Shown here: piece by piece, positions 1 through 8,469 of the stretch
Position numbering within the stretch: position 1 is the stretch's first letter
Layout of the letters: each line of letters begins with the position of its first letter
NCBI GenBank assembly: GCA_900550495.1
Contig: URSJ01000009.1
Span: 1-36,449, forward strand
Length of the DNA: 36,449 bases
Source: an uncultured Rickettsiales bacterium
Lineage (GTDB): Bacteria > Pseudomonadota > Alphaproteobacteria > Rs-D84
Reading direction: 5' to 3'
Position numbers and translations under genes: made by a program
Notes under the pieces: generated by a model
Told to the model about the DNA's origin: nothing
The model's database searches: none
Seen by the model: only the letters and a program-made list of their open reading frames with translations

Positions 1-719
1 TCACATTGGATACAGAAACCACGGTATACGCATTCCGTGGTGGTGATGGTATGCCGGGGACGGTGAACAAATCGGGTTCGTATTACGGGTCATTTGGCGG
101 TGGTGCGTCTGGTGCGGACAGTATTGTGGTTGTTGGCGACCGCGTGTTCCGCGCACGGGGCGGCGCAGGTCAAATGTGTGTGGCGGCGTATATAAATGAG
201 CTTCCAGGATTGAATAATCCCAGTTGGTCCTATAGCCGTGCACACGCCAATGGCAGTCCTGGCGGATGGACGGGCGGTCGTTCCAGCTATATGAGCAAGA
301 TATGTCTGTCAATGCCAAAATGGGGTGCAAGTATAGTTTATACCTGTGGTGGTGGTGGCGGTGGTGCGCCCAGTGCCCCCGGTGCAATCACAGGACGCGG
401 TTCCAGTTGTATGGGTGGTGTTGCAAATAATGGCGCGGACGGCACGGCTGTTGGTGGTGGCAATGGCGGTGATGTTACAGATGCGTTGTATCGCAATGAT
501 GGTGGCGACACAAACCCAAAGTCCGCCAGCGGTGGTCGTGGTGGCGCGAACGTAACATGGCAATGTGGGGGCCAAACAATCGTCAGTTATGGTGGTGGTG
601 GTGGTGGCGCGTGCGTCAATGGTGTTGTGGACGGTGGCCAGACCGCCGACGGTGGCGATGGTGGCAGCGGCAGCACCGGCACATCAAATACCAGTTATCT
701 GAGAATATACAAGATGTAG
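1..719 (+). CDS. Glycine-rich protein, C-terminal part (5' end outside window)
   Basis: The frame is open to the left edge, so about 238 C-terminal residues are visible and the true start lies upstream; the TTG at 6 is merely the first possible start in view. Gly makes up a very large share, with runs of six Gly near the middle and near the end, plus scattered Ser, Thr, Asn and a few Cys. It ends in a non-repetitive tail, SYLRIYKM. Gly-rich domains of this type occur in surface or secreted adhesin-like and tail-fibre-like proteins, but no specific family is recognisable. It converges on rnhA, with 77 bp between the stops and no strong hairpin. The function is unknown; I am confident it is coding because of the consistent GGT/GGC use and the clean end. 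Confidence 0.7.
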   Translation, partial: TLDTETTVYAFRGGDGMPGTVNKSGSYYGSFGGGASGADSIVVVGDRVFRARGGAGQMCVAAYINELPGLNNPSWSYSRAHANGSPGGWTGGRSSYMSKICLSMPKWGASIVYTCGGGGGGAPSAPGAITGRGSSCMGGVANNGADGTAVGGGNGGDVTDALYRNDGGDTNPKSASGGRGGANVTWQCGGQTIVSYGGGGGGACVNGVVDGGQTADGGDGGSGSTGTSNTSYLRIYKM

Positions 720-796
720 ATGAATATGGCAGAGTGCTGCTATTGTGTCCGTTGGTGACGCACAGGCTGTTATTGATGCCCATATTATCTGGAATT

Positions 797-1225
797 TTAT
801 TTCAGGCGTTCGGCGGCGGTGCGGGCCAATTCATCACAACGTTCATTAAATTCGTTCCCATTATGGCCGCGAACCCAATGCCAATGTATTTTTATTGCCG
901 TCGATAATTCGTCCAATTGTATCCACAGGTCTTGATTCTTGACAGGTTTTTTGTCCGCTGTGCGCCAATTGTTTTTCTTCCAATTTTTTATCCAGGATTG
1001 CATTCCGTTTTTTACATATTGACTGTCGGTGTGTAATTCAATTTCACTGTGTCGACGCGCCGCGGTCAGTGCGCGAATCACCGCCGTTAATTCCATACGG
1101 TTGTTGGTGGTGTTCGCTTCGCCCCCGCTGCGTTCGGCGACGTGTTTATCATCTGTTGCAACAAATGCCCATCCGCCCGGGCCAGGGTTGCCAAGGCAAC
1201 TGCCGTCTGTCCAAATTTTTAACAT
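797..1225 (-). CDS. rnhA: Ribonuclease HI
   Basis: This 142-residue enzyme cleaves the RNA strand of RNA-DNA hybrids in the cytoplasm (R-loops, primers). The catalytic carboxylates are all visible: D7 in TDGSCLGNPG, E45 in NNRMEL, D67 in TDSQY and D131, with H121 in VRGHNG. Each sits three residues before its E. coli counterpart, so the family length and spacing are normal. The frame extends upstream to 1282, but the start at 1225 is preferred: the protein then begins MLKIWTDGS, as in the family, and an AAGG Shine-Dalgarno lies 9-10 nt upstream. It is divergent from tkt with only 36 bp between the two starts. Confidence 0.96.
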   Translation of the reverse strand: MLKIWTDGSCLGNPGPGGWAFVATDDKHVAERSGGEANTTNNRMELTAVIRALTAARRHSEIELHTDSQYVKNGMQSWIKNWKKNNWRTADKKPVKNQDLWIQLDELSTAIKIHWHWVRGHNGNEFNERCDELARTAAERLK

Positions 1226-1282
1226 TTTATTTAACCTTGTTTTGTGATATAGTATCATAAAATGAGATTTGATGCCAAACAA
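1225..1282. promoter_or_regulatory. Overlapping divergent promoters of rnhA and tkt
   Basis: For rnhA (minus) there is TTGTTT at 1282-1277, a 17-bp spacer, and TATGAT at 1259-1254; its -35 box lies inside the tkt coding region. For tkt (plus) an extended -10, TGA-TATAGT, lies at 1245-1253 with no good -35 box. It ends 8 nt before the tkt ATG, so transcription would begin about at the start codon. The two -10 boxes overlap in opposite orientations, so the promoters probably compete. Assigned by eye. Confidence 0.55.
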
Positions 1283-3046
1283 TTAGCAGAAATGTCACGC
1301 AGTGTCCGCGCATACGCACTGGACGCAGTGCGGACTGCGCGTTCGGGACATGTTGGGATTGTCCTGGGGGCGGCAAATATTATTACAACAATTTATGCGA
1401 ATTTCTTGCGCCCGGGTTGCGACAGATTTGTTCTGTCGGCGGGACATGGCAGCGCGATGTTATACGCCACATTAAAACTGGCGGGATATGATGTTGGGGA
1501 TTTGAAATCTTTTCGCACGATTGGCGGATTGCCGGGGCACCCAGAATATGGAATTGATGGTGTGATGGCAACAACGGGCCCCCTGGGACAGGGTGTTGGT
1601 AACGCGGTCGGCATGGCGTTGGCGGCCAAGATTCGTGGGGCTGATGAAATGGTTTATTGCCTGTGTGGTGATGGCGATTTGTCCGAAGGTGTCGCGGCCG
1701 AGGCTATCGCCTTTGCCGGGCGGTATAGATTAAACAATCTGGTTTTATTATGGGATGACAATGGCATCACGATTGATGGTGCGGCACTGACCGATGTTGA
1801 CACGTCGGCACGTATGCGTGCGGCGGGCTGGCGCACGACGGCGGTGGCGGGTGATAATTTTAACGCGCTGGATCGCGCGTTGCGTGCGGCGGCAACTGCG
1901 GATGCGCCGACGTTTATTCGCTGTCGTGATGTGATTGGCGCGGGATCGCGCCTGGCGGGTGCGGCGGCAGCGCACGGATTGGCGTTGTCGGACGACGAAT
2001 TACAAGATTTGATTTCTGAACTTACGTCGCCAGATGGCGATGCACTGTGGTCAATGGTCGCCGCGGACGCGCATGCGAAATATATTTTTAATCAGCCGGA
2101 CGTCAGTGTTGCTGATATGCCAACACTGAATTGCGATGCGGATATTTCAACACGTGAACTGTCGGGAATTTATTTGCAGTCGATGATTGCCGCAGGGGTG
2201 CGTCTGGTCGGCGGCAGCGCAGATTTATCGCACAGCACGAACGCAAAAACATCGGCTCATTACGATATTACCCCAGATGATTTCAGTGGCAATTTTATAA
2301 ACTATGGCGTGCGCGAACATGCGATGGGCGCAATTATGAACGGTATGGCGGCGTCTGGCTTGCGACCGTATGGGTCAACGTTCTTGGTTTTCAGTGATTA
2401 TATGCGTCCGGCGATTCGCATTGCGGCGATGTCGGGATTGCCGGTGATTTATGTGTTCACACACGACAGCGTTTGTGTGGGCCAGGATGGGCCAACACAT
2501 GAACCAGTTGAACAGTTGCCGTCGTTGCGCATGGTGCCACATTTGAACGTATTTCGTCCGTGCAATGGGGCCGAGGTTGCATACGCCTGGCGCAGTGCGG
2601 TGTCTGATACAAACTGTCCGACATGTTTGATTCTGACACGACAAAAGATAAAGCAAATCCCAACGCCTGATGATGCAGATATTTCGCGCGGGGGATACAT
2701 CATATATCCGGCGGCGACGCGTCGTGTGCGTGCGACCATCTTGGCCACTGGCAGCGAAGTGCCCCTGGCGGTTGCGGTTGCACAAATTATCGGCCCAGAT
2801 GTCCAGGTGGTCAGTGTGCCGTCTGTATCTGGATTACGCGCCCAGGATGATGATTACAAGAAAAAAATTTTGCGCGGATTTGTCGTCGCGATAGAGGCGG
2901 CGGCGTCTGCACCGTGGTTCGAATTTGCCGATGCGGTTGTTGGAATTGACCGATTCGGTTTGTCGGGGCCGGGTGATTCGGTCTATCGTGAAATGGGCTT
3001 TGATGCGGATGCAATTGCCGCTGATATTATGAAAAAATTGAAATAG
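1262..3046 (+). CDS. tkt: Transketolase
   Basis: This thiamine-diphosphate enzyme moves two-carbon units between sugar phosphates in the non-oxidative pentose phosphate pathway. At 594 residues it is shorter than the usual ~660. The ThDP motif runs from GDGDLSEG (136-143) to NN (158-159); cofactor-site His residues are in SGH (28-30), GHG (61-63) and GHPE (92-95). The catalytic Glu of the pyrimidine domain is E352 in GVREHAMG, and the substrate-binding stretch GQDGPTHEPVEQL follows. The usual SGHPG is SGHVG here. The start has no Shine-Dalgarno and lies 8 nt after a -10 box, suggesting a leaderless mRNA. The next gene follows after 5 nt, so the two probably form an operon. rpiB of the same pathway is elsewhere in the window (13754). 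Confidence 0.95.
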   Translation: MRFDAKQLAEMSRSVRAYALDAVRTARSGHVGIVLGAANIITTIYANFLRPGCDRFVLSAGHGSAMLYATLKLAGYDVGDLKSFRTIGGLPGHPEYGIDGVMATTGPLGQGVGNAVGMALAAKIRGADEMVYCLCGDGDLSEGVAAEAIAFAGRYRLNNLVLLWDDNGITIDGAALTDVDTSARMRAAGWRTTAVAGDNFNALDRALRAAATADAPTFIRCRDVIGAGSRLAGAAAAHGLALSDDELQDLISELTSPDGDALWSMVAADAHAKYIFNQPDVSVADMPTLNCDADISTRELSGIYLQSMIAAGVRLVGGSADLSHSTNAKTSAHYDITPDDFSGNFINYGVREHAMGAIMNGMAASGLRPYGSTFLVFSDYMRPAIRIAAMSGLPVIYVFTHDSVCVGQDGPTHEPVEQLPSLRMVPHLNVFRPCNGAEVAYAWRSAVSDTNCPTCLILTRQKIKQIPTPDDADISRGGYIIYPAATRRVRATILATGSEVPLAVAVAQIIGPDVQVVSVPSVSGLRAQDDDYKKKILRGFVVAIEAAASAPWFEFADAVVGIDRFGLSGPGDSVYREMGFDADAIAADIMKKLK

Positions 3047-3051
3047 CGCAC

Positions 3052-3759
3052 ATGTCGGCTGATACAGAATTTATTACATCATGGGGCGAAAGTATTCCGG
3101 TGGTGATTGAAACGCGCCGCGGGTTGCGTAATATTACGCTGCGCCCAAAAACGCGTCCGGTACGCGAAATTCATATTTCAAAACCGTGGCTGTCAACGAC
3201 GGCGTTGGCGTTGCGATTTTTGGAACAAAAACGCCGGTGGGTTGAACGCGTTTTTGCTGCCGCACCGTCACAGCGACGTATATGCCCGGGCGATGTGATT
3301 GAATTTTTGGGACGGCGGGTCACGTTAGTGCACGCACCATCGCAACGGTCAAATAAATTTGTTTGCCAAGATGGGGTTTGTACATTGGCCGTCGGTGGCG
3401 ATGCAGATATGTTTGAACGCCGTGTTCGTGATTTTATCAAGGCCGAATTTTTAACCGCAGTGCGCGCAATGATTAAAACCGCGCCACGCGAATTGTGGCC
3501 GTCGCGCATTGCTGTGCGTGATACGACCAGTCGCTGGGGCAGTTGTTCGTCATCGGGGACGATTTCGTTTTCATGGCGTCTGGCGTTTGCGCCGACTGAC
3601 GTTATGCGCTATGTCGTTATGCATGAATTGGCGCACCGTGTGCATATGAATCATTCGCCGGCGTTCTGGGCAACTGTGGGCGCGTTGTATGGTGATGGGG
3701 TGGGGCGTGCAAAACGGTGGCTGACCACGCGCGGTGCGGAATTGCATCAATATTTTTGA
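3052..3759 (+). CDS. YgjP-like (DUF45) zinc metalloprotease-type protein
   Basis: This 235-residue protein has the C-terminal YgjP/DUF45 core: RWGSCS at 161-166, then the zinc motif HELAH at 191-195 with a third ligand H201 in the NHSPAFW context. The family usually reads HELCH or HELAH, so the site looks intact. There is no signal peptide, so it is cytoplasmic. The family is often described as metal-dependent hydrolases, but its physiological substrate is not established. The gene starts 5 nt after the tkt stop and is probably co-transcribed with it. No neighbour suggests a substrate. Confidence 0.88.
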   Translation: MSADTEFITSWGESIPVVIETRRGLRNITLRPKTRPVREIHISKPWLSTTALALRFLEQKRRWVERVFAAAPSQRRICPGDVIEFLGRRVTLVHAPSQRSNKFVCQDGVCTLAVGGDADMFERRVRDFIKAEFLTAVRAMIKTAPRELWPSRIAVRDTTSRWGSCSSSGTISFSWRLAFAPTDVMRYVVMHELAHRVHMNHSPAFWATVGALYGDGVGRAKRWLTTRGAELHQYF

Positions 3760-3837
3760 TAAAATGCTTGAAAATGCGCAAATTTCAGCTATGGTTTCAG
3801 TATGATTAAAAACGCAGTTGTTTTTTATGTCCATCAT

Positions 3838-3853
3838 CACGCTGTGCAGCGTG
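3838..3853 (+). other. Short inverted repeat between the YgjP-like gene and hisS
   Basis: CACGCT-gtgc-AGCGTG forms a 6-bp stem with a 4-nt loop (a perfect 16-nt palindrome-like repeat). A T-rich stretch comes only about 10 nt later, so it is a poor intrinsic terminator for the tkt operon. It could also be a protein-binding site upstream of the hisS promoter. It is the only notable structure in the 175-bp gap apart from that promoter. Confidence 0.35.
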
Positions 3854-3857
3854 GGTA

Positions 3858-3886
3858 TTAGCGTTTTGTATTTTTTATGATATAAT
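3858..3886 (+). promoter_or_regulatory. hisS promoter
   Basis: The extended -10 TGA-TATAAT ends at 3886, and TTAGCG lies 17 bp upstream as a weak -35. The predicted start near 3893 gives a leader of about 40 nt carrying an AGGA Shine-Dalgarno before the hisS ATG. A TTGACA also occurs at 3886-3891, but the nearest -10-like box after it is 21 bp away. Confidence 0.5.
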
Positions 3887-3934
3887 TGACATTGATATGT
3901 CACGAATTTCCATATAAACCACAGGAATAAAAAG

Positions 3935-5230
3935 ATGGAATTAAAGCCAACTAAACCATTGTCAGGTTTTATAGAATTGTTGCCGGCGCAACAGCGCTGT
4001 TTTGACGAATGTGCACGTCGCATGCAAGATGTTCTGCGTGTGGCGGGGTTTTCGCAATTGGATTTACCGGCCATCGAACGGGCCGAGGTTTTGACCGATA
4101 AAGACAACTGGGATGAAATAGAAACCCAGATGTTCTTGTTTCAAAAGGGCGATACAAAAATGGGACTGCGTTATGACGGGACGGTTGGTTTGTCGCGTTA
4201 CGTTGCAGGCCATCTGAACGATTTGGTGTTTCCATTTCGTGCGTCACAATTTTCAAAACGCTATCGCGGGGAACGTGCGCAAAAAGGCCGTTATCGCGAA
4301 TTTTACCAAATGGATATGGATATCATGGGCATCAATGCGTTGTCCACGAATTATGATGCAGAAATTATTTCTGTAATTGATCGTGCGTTAAAGTCTGTTG
4401 CCGAATTTGTTGGCCCAGCACGTGTGCTGGTTGGTTCACGGCCGTTCTGGGATGCGATGTTTGCGCATTTGGAACTGGATGATGTGCAAAAGAAATCGGT
4501 CTTTGTTTTAATTGATAAAAAAGACGCAATGGGCGATGACGAGTTTGCGGCGGGACTGGGCGATGCATTAAATGACGCGACCAAAGAAGACGAAATTAAA
4601 TCGGTATTTACGCGTGGGTATACTGAATTTACTGGTTGCACACCGGAATTAGATGCGGCAATTGATGAGTTGACACACTTTGTTGGCGTGTTGCGTGATA
4701 TGGGTGTGAACAATGCGGAAATTGATTTGTCGATTGCGCGCGGTTTGGCGTATTACACAGGACTGGTGTTTGAATTCAAATTGATAAATCACCCAGAATT
4801 GGGCACGGCGGCGGGTGGTGGTCGTTATGCAGACTTGGCTGGTAAATTTTCCAAGACAAAAATTATCGGCGTTGGTGCGGCGATTGGTTTTTCGCGAATC
4901 TTTGTCGCGTTACTGGAATCAGGCCAGATTGATTTGACACGTTTTGATGCGCCAATTCAAGTCGCAGTTTTGGTGATGGGTGATGAAAATTTAGCATATG
5001 CGTCGTCCGTTTTGGCGACGTTGCGCGATAATGATATTGCGTCAGTTTCATATCTGGATACAAATAAAAAATTCAAAAATCAAATTGAATATGCCGATAA
5101 AATCGGTGCAGATTACAGTGTAATTGTCGGTGAAAATGAACGAATGTCGGGTGTTGTTGCGGTTAAAAATATGAAGTCTGGGGACCAGCAAATAATGAAC
5201 GTTAATGACTTGATTAAAATGTTAAAATAA
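3935..5230 (+). CDS. hisS: Histidyl-tRNA synthetase
   Basis: This class II aminoacyl-tRNA synthetase (431 residues, normal length) charges tRNA-His. Motif 2 is at 109-125 with the core RGERAQKGRYREFYQ. The histidine-specific signature is RGLAYYTG at 269-276, where most relatives have Asp or Glu instead of Ala272. The Gly-rich motif 3 region contains AAGGGRYADL. A C-terminal anticodon-binding domain follows (about 330-431). The ATG at 3935 has AGGA upstream, and the N-terminus (KPTKPLSGFIELLP) matches the family start. prfA begins 12 nt after the stop, so the two genes probably form an operon. Confidence 0.96.
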   Translation: MELKPTKPLSGFIELLPAQQRCFDECARRMQDVLRVAGFSQLDLPAIERAEVLTDKDNWDEIETQMFLFQKGDTKMGLRYDGTVGLSRYVAGHLNDLVFPFRASQFSKRYRGERAQKGRYREFYQMDMDIMGINALSTNYDAEIISVIDRALKSVAEFVGPARVLVGSRPFWDAMFAHLELDDVQKKSVFVLIDKKDAMGDDEFAAGLGDALNDATKEDEIKSVFTRGYTEFTGCTPELDAAIDELTHFVGVLRDMGVNNAEIDLSIARGLAYYTGLVFEFKLINHPELGTAAGGGRYADLAGKFSKTKIIGVGAAIGFSRIFVALLESGQIDLTRFDAPIQVAVLVMGDENLAYASSVLATLRDNDIASVSYLDTNKKFKNQIEYADKIGADYSVIVGENERMSGVVAVKNMKSGDQQIMNVNDLIKMLK

Positions 5231-5242
5231 CGGTGTATTCAT

Positions 5243-6307
5243 ATGATTATAGAGCAAAAATTAAAAGACATACAAACACGTGCTGCGGAAATAGAAGCGC
5301 AAATGAATTCGGGAAATGTATCTGGTGATGCATTGACCAAGTTATCAAAAGAGTATTCGCGTCTGACGGAACTTTTGCCGCTGATAAATGAATATTTCCA
5401 GACGACCGCAGGTATCGCTGATGCAACCGAAATGCAACACGATCCAGAACTGCATGCGATTGCCGCAGAACAGTTAGCAGAATTAAATCATCGTTTGCCA
5501 GAAATAGAAAAGAGTTTGCAAATCGCATTACTGCCACGTGACGATGCCGACGATAACAGTGTGATTATGGAAATTCGTGCCGGCGTTGGTGGTGAAGAAT
5601 CGGCGTTGTTTGCAGGAGATTTATACAATCAATATAAATCATATGCATTACGGCACGGTTGGCAGGTTGAAGTCATAGAAGAAAATGCAACATCTCTGCG
5701 TGGATACAAGGAAATTGTGTTTAAAATTGACGGCGTTGGAGCGTATGCACGCATGAAATTTGAATCTGGAATTCATCGTGTGCAACGCGTGCCTGAAACC
5801 GAGGCCGGCGGCCGTATTCACACCAGTGCGGCGTCTGTTGCTGTTATGCCAGAAGCCAAAGATATTGATGTTGTCATTGACGATAAGGATATTCGTATTG
5901 ATGTATTCCGTGCGTCGGGGGCGGGCGGTCAACACGTTAATAAAACTGACAGTGCGATTCGTATAACACATTTTCCATCAGGAATTGTTGTTACGTGTCA
6001 AAATGAACGCAGCCAGTTTCAGAACAAGGCCGCGGCGATGGCGGTTTTGCGTTCGAAACTATATGAAAAGCAACGCGCCGAACAACAGGGGGCCAGTAAC
6101 GCTGCCCGTAAAACAATGGTGGGTAGTGGCGACCGCAGTGAAAAAATCAGAACATATAATTTTCCAGAACAACGCGTTACCGATCACCGTATAAAATTGA
6201 CACTGTATAAGTTAGATGATATTTTGGCGGGGGGCGCGGCATTAGATGAAATGATTGACGCATTGATTGCCGCTGATCAACTGGAAAGATTGGCAAACAT
6301 GGAATAA
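5243..6307 (+). CDS. prfA: Peptide chain release factor 1
   Basis: RF1 terminates translation at UAA and UAG. The 354-residue protein carries GGQ at 228-230 in RASGAGGQHVNKTDSA, which triggers peptidyl-tRNA hydrolysis. The tripeptide anticodon reads PET (184-186) in RVPETEAGGRIHTSA, fitting the PxT of RF1 rather than the SPF of RF2. The length is typical. There is no strong Shine-Dalgarno, consistent with translation following hisS 12 nt upstream. The usual partner prmC is not adjacent; a strong terminator follows at once. Confidence 0.96.
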   Translation: MIIEQKLKDIQTRAAEIEAQMNSGNVSGDALTKLSKEYSRLTELLPLINEYFQTTAGIADATEMQHDPELHAIAAEQLAELNHRLPEIEKSLQIALLPRDDADDNSVIMEIRAGVGGEESALFAGDLYNQYKSYALRHGWQVEVIEENATSLRGYKEIVFKIDGVGAYARMKFESGIHRVQRVPETEAGGRIHTSAASVAVMPEAKDIDVVIDDKDIRIDVFRASGAGGQHVNKTDSAIRITHFPSGIVVTCQNERSQFQNKAAAMAVLRSKLYEKQRAEQQGASNAARKTMVGSGDRSEKIRTYNFPEQRVTDHRIKLTLYKLDDILAGGAALDEMIDALIAADQLERLANME

Positions 6308-6310
6308 AAA

Positions 6311-6340
6311 AAAGCACTGGCGTTTGCCAGTGCTTTTTTT
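6311..6340. terminator. Bidirectional terminator between prfA and the outer-membrane gene
   Basis: An 11-bp perfect stem, AAAGCACTGGC with GCCAGTGCTTT, closes on a GTTT loop, with an A run before it and a T run after it. It can end transcription of prfA on the plus strand and of the converging gene at 6352 on the minus strand. Confidence 0.9.
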
Positions 6341-6351
6341 ATTCCACATAA

Positions 6352-7467
6352 TCAGAATATATATTTCAAATTGGTTCCCCATGTCCAGCCGGTTCGACCG
6401 CCATCGCGTCGTCCGACATTGATTGACATATTAAACCGGTCGATTGATTTTTCAATACCAATACCATATTCGGAATAGTCATCAGAATCTAAATCTGCCA
6501 GTTTTGCACCAGCCGCATTGGCATCGCCACCGTGTGCAAAATTAAACACATACTTTGCGCCGATAAATCCAAACCAGTTATCGCCAATGTGTTTGATCGC
6601 ACGCAGGCCGGGTGCAACCTCGAACATATTAAAGTTATTGTTTTCGACGTGCGTGCCGTTTGACATTGTATAGTTTGCACCACGAACCCATATGTATCCA
6701 CCATAGACATCTGGTTGCAATGTGAACGTCGGGTCAAGTGCAATGTTATATGTCATCTTTATTGTCGTGCCGGCAAAAAGATTTGCATATTCGTCAGTGC
6801 CGATATTGTATTCCGCGCTGTTATATAATGCACCAGCGTTTGCGGTCAACGATATATTTGCACCGCCCAGACTATAACCACTGTAAAAGCCGAGATAGCC
6901 GCCATTTTCATCAATATTGATTACATCATTTTTCTGGGTGCTGCTGATATACCCGGCAAACAGCCCCCAATCGGAAATTCCCTGGCCAAATTGTGCGTCG
7001 CCACCTGCCAGGCCCAACATTATTAAATCATAATCAGAATCCAATGTTTCGGTGTGATGAAATTTTGCATCATCATCAACGTGCTGCCAGTTTAACCATG
7101 CACTGTGCAGGGTGGGACGGCCAAATTCATCACCCCCATTGCGCCCGCGGAACACGCTGCCGTCGTCGCCATATTCGCCATACATATGCATTGTGCCATA
7201 TACTGGCATGCGGCCATATAAATCGGCCGGATTTTGCGGTGCCTGTGCTGTGTTTGGCGTTGTGACTAGTGCGCCACGTGTCCCCAGCGTCGCGGCAACA
7301 GAACCCTCGAACGTCTGGATTGTATTGTTCATGATTGTGTGTTGTATAGCGCGAATGTTATGCGCTGAAATCCCACCGGCATGCATAGGCAGGGCTGTTG
7401 CGTTTGCACTTGCTGCCATAATTGCAAAAATGAGTGTTGATAATGCGAATAATGATGTTTGTTTCAT
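6352..7467 (-). CDS. Outer-membrane beta-barrel (autotransporter-barrel-like) protein
   Basis: A signal peptide (1-23, ending ASANA) precedes about 75 linker residues and then a region of alternating polar and aromatic/hydrophobic residues, rich in Gly, Tyr, Asn and Asp. The chain ends ...NLKYIF, the C-terminal aromatic residue recognised by the barrel-assembly machinery. Segments such as WGLFAGY and NGGYLGFYSGY resemble autotransporter or OmpA-like barrels; 12-16 strands would fit the ~270-residue barrel region. No passenger domain is evident, so it is probably a porin-like or structural protein. GAGAG lies 8-12 nt before the start. The gene has its own promoter and lies downstream of the fabG terminator. 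Confidence 0.8.
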   Translation of the reverse strand: MKQTSLFALSTLIFAIMAASANATALPMHAGGISAHNIRAIQHTIMNNTIQTFEGSVAATLGTRGALVTTPNTAQAPQNPADLYGRMPVYGTMHMYGEYGDDGSVFRGRNGGDEFGRPTLHSAWLNWQHVDDDAKFHHTETLDSDYDLIMLGLAGGDAQFGQGISDWGLFAGYISSTQKNDVINIDENGGYLGFYSGYSLGGANISLTANAGALYNSAEYNIGTDEYANLFAGTTIKMTYNIALDPTFTLQPDVYGGYIWVRGANYTMSNGTHVENNNFNMFEVAPGLRAIKHIGDNWFGFIGAKYVFNFAHGGDANAAGAKLADLDSDDYSEYGIGIEKSIDRFNMSINVGRRDGGRTGWTWGTNLKYIF

Positions 7468-7504
7468 GGGTATTCTCTCTCGGATAATTCATTGGTATGC
7501 AAAA

Positions 7505-7533
7505 ATTATATCATATTTTTTAGATATTTGAAA
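7505..7533 (-). promoter_or_regulatory. Promoter of the outer-membrane protein gene
   Basis: On the minus strand TTTCAA (7533-7528) is followed by a 17-bp spacer and an extended -10, TGA-TATAAT (7513-7505). The predicted start near 7498 gives a leader of about 30 nt with a GAGAG ribosome site. Confidence 0.55.
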
Positions 7534-7540
7534 ATAAAAA

Positions 7541-7566
7541 GCCCGCACCAATTTTAGTGCGGGTAT
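7541..7566 (-). terminator. Terminator of fabG
   Basis: On the minus strand CCCGCAC and GTGCGGG pair over 7 bp around an 8-nt loop and are followed by a T-rich run. It lies 11 nt beyond the fabG stop and just upstream of the promoter of the next minus-strand gene. Confidence 0.8.
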
Positions 7567-7576
7567 TTTGCTGGGA

Positions 7577-8344
7577 CTATCGTATTAAACCGCCATCAAT
7601 TAGAATTTGTTGACCGTTTATGTATGACGCCTGTTCTGATGCCAGAAACGCGACCAGGGCGGCAACTTCTTCGGGCTTGCCATATCGACGCAGTGGAATT
7701 GCGTGTTTGATTTCTGCCTGGTGCGCTTCGGGGATTTTTGTGACGGCGTCGGTGTCGATTGTGCCAGGGGCGACACAGTTGACAGTGATGTTGCGGCGAC
7801 CGTATTCGACCGCAATTGATTTTGATGCGGCAGCCAATGCGCCCTTGGACGCGGCGTATGCAGACAGACCGGCGTCACCGCTGTGGCCGGCGATGGATGT
7901 TATATTGATAATACGACCGTATCTGTTCTTTAGCATTTGGGTCAGGGCGGCCTGCATAATAAAATACGGTGTTGTAAAGTTGATATGCATTACGCGATTC
8001 AAAAAATCGTGACTGGTTTTTAAAAACATCTGGCCATCGGTGTTTCCGGCGTTGTTGACCAGTATATCCAGGCGGTTCGCAGTGCGAATTGTGTAATCAA
8101 TTAGTGTTTTTTCAACGTCTGTCGCGGTCAAGTCCAATGAAATGCCTGTTGGCGCCGGTGTTTTGGGCGATGGGTTGGGGACTTTTTTTATAATAGTATC
8201 GCGCAAGGTGTTCAACTTGTCGATATTGCGTCCTGTCATGATGACGGTTGCGCCTTGCTTGTAAAATTCTGTAACGATTGCGCGACCCATGCCCCCGGTT
8301 GCACCGGTAACGATTGCGACGCGTCCTTCAAGATTTCCTGACAT
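7577..8344 (-). CDS. fabG: Short-chain dehydrogenase, probably 3-oxoacyl-ACP reductase
   Basis: This 255-residue classical SDR fold would reduce 3-oxoacyl-ACP with NADPH in fatty-acid elongation. Seen: the dinucleotide motif TGATGGMG (13-20), NNAG (97-100), catalytic S150, Y163 and K167 (YAASK), a PG motif after strand 6, and a C-terminus YINGQQILIDGG typical of FabG. A non-conserved stretch rich in Pro, Lys and Thr (about 55-68) enlarges one loop. An AAGGA Shine-Dalgarno sits 7 nt before the ATG. No fab neighbours flank it, so another SDR substrate cannot be excluded. Confidence 0.82.
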   Translation of the reverse strand: MSGNLEGRVAIVTGATGGMGRAIVTEFYKQGATVIMTGRNIDKLNTLRDTIIKKVPNPSPKTPAPTGISLDLTATDVEKTLIDYTIRTANRLDILVNNAGNTDGQMFLKTSHDFLNRVMHINFTTPYFIMQAALTQMLKNRYGRIINITSIAGHSGDAGLSAYAASKGALAAASKSIAVEYGRRNITVNCVAPGTIDTDAVTKIPEAHQAEIKHAIPLRRYGKPEEVAALVAFLASEQASYINGQQILIDGGLIR

Positions 8345-8395
8345 GTGTATGTCCTTTTAGTAAAAGTTATTGCTGGGGTAATGTAATACAAAAAA

Positions 8396-8401
8396 TATAA
8401 T
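8396..8401 (+). promoter_or_regulatory. Probable -10 box of aroK-mscL
   Basis: TATAAT lies in the 125-bp divergent gap between fabG and aroK, with TTGCTG at 8370-8375 as the nearest -35-like box (20-bp spacer). It would give a leader of about 60 nt to the ATG at 8470. Confidence 0.35.
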
Positions 8402-8469
8402 TTGTCAAGCGTTGTGAAATGGGTAGATTTTTATTGTCTGGTGGGGTGTTTTTGGGTATGATTTTCTGT

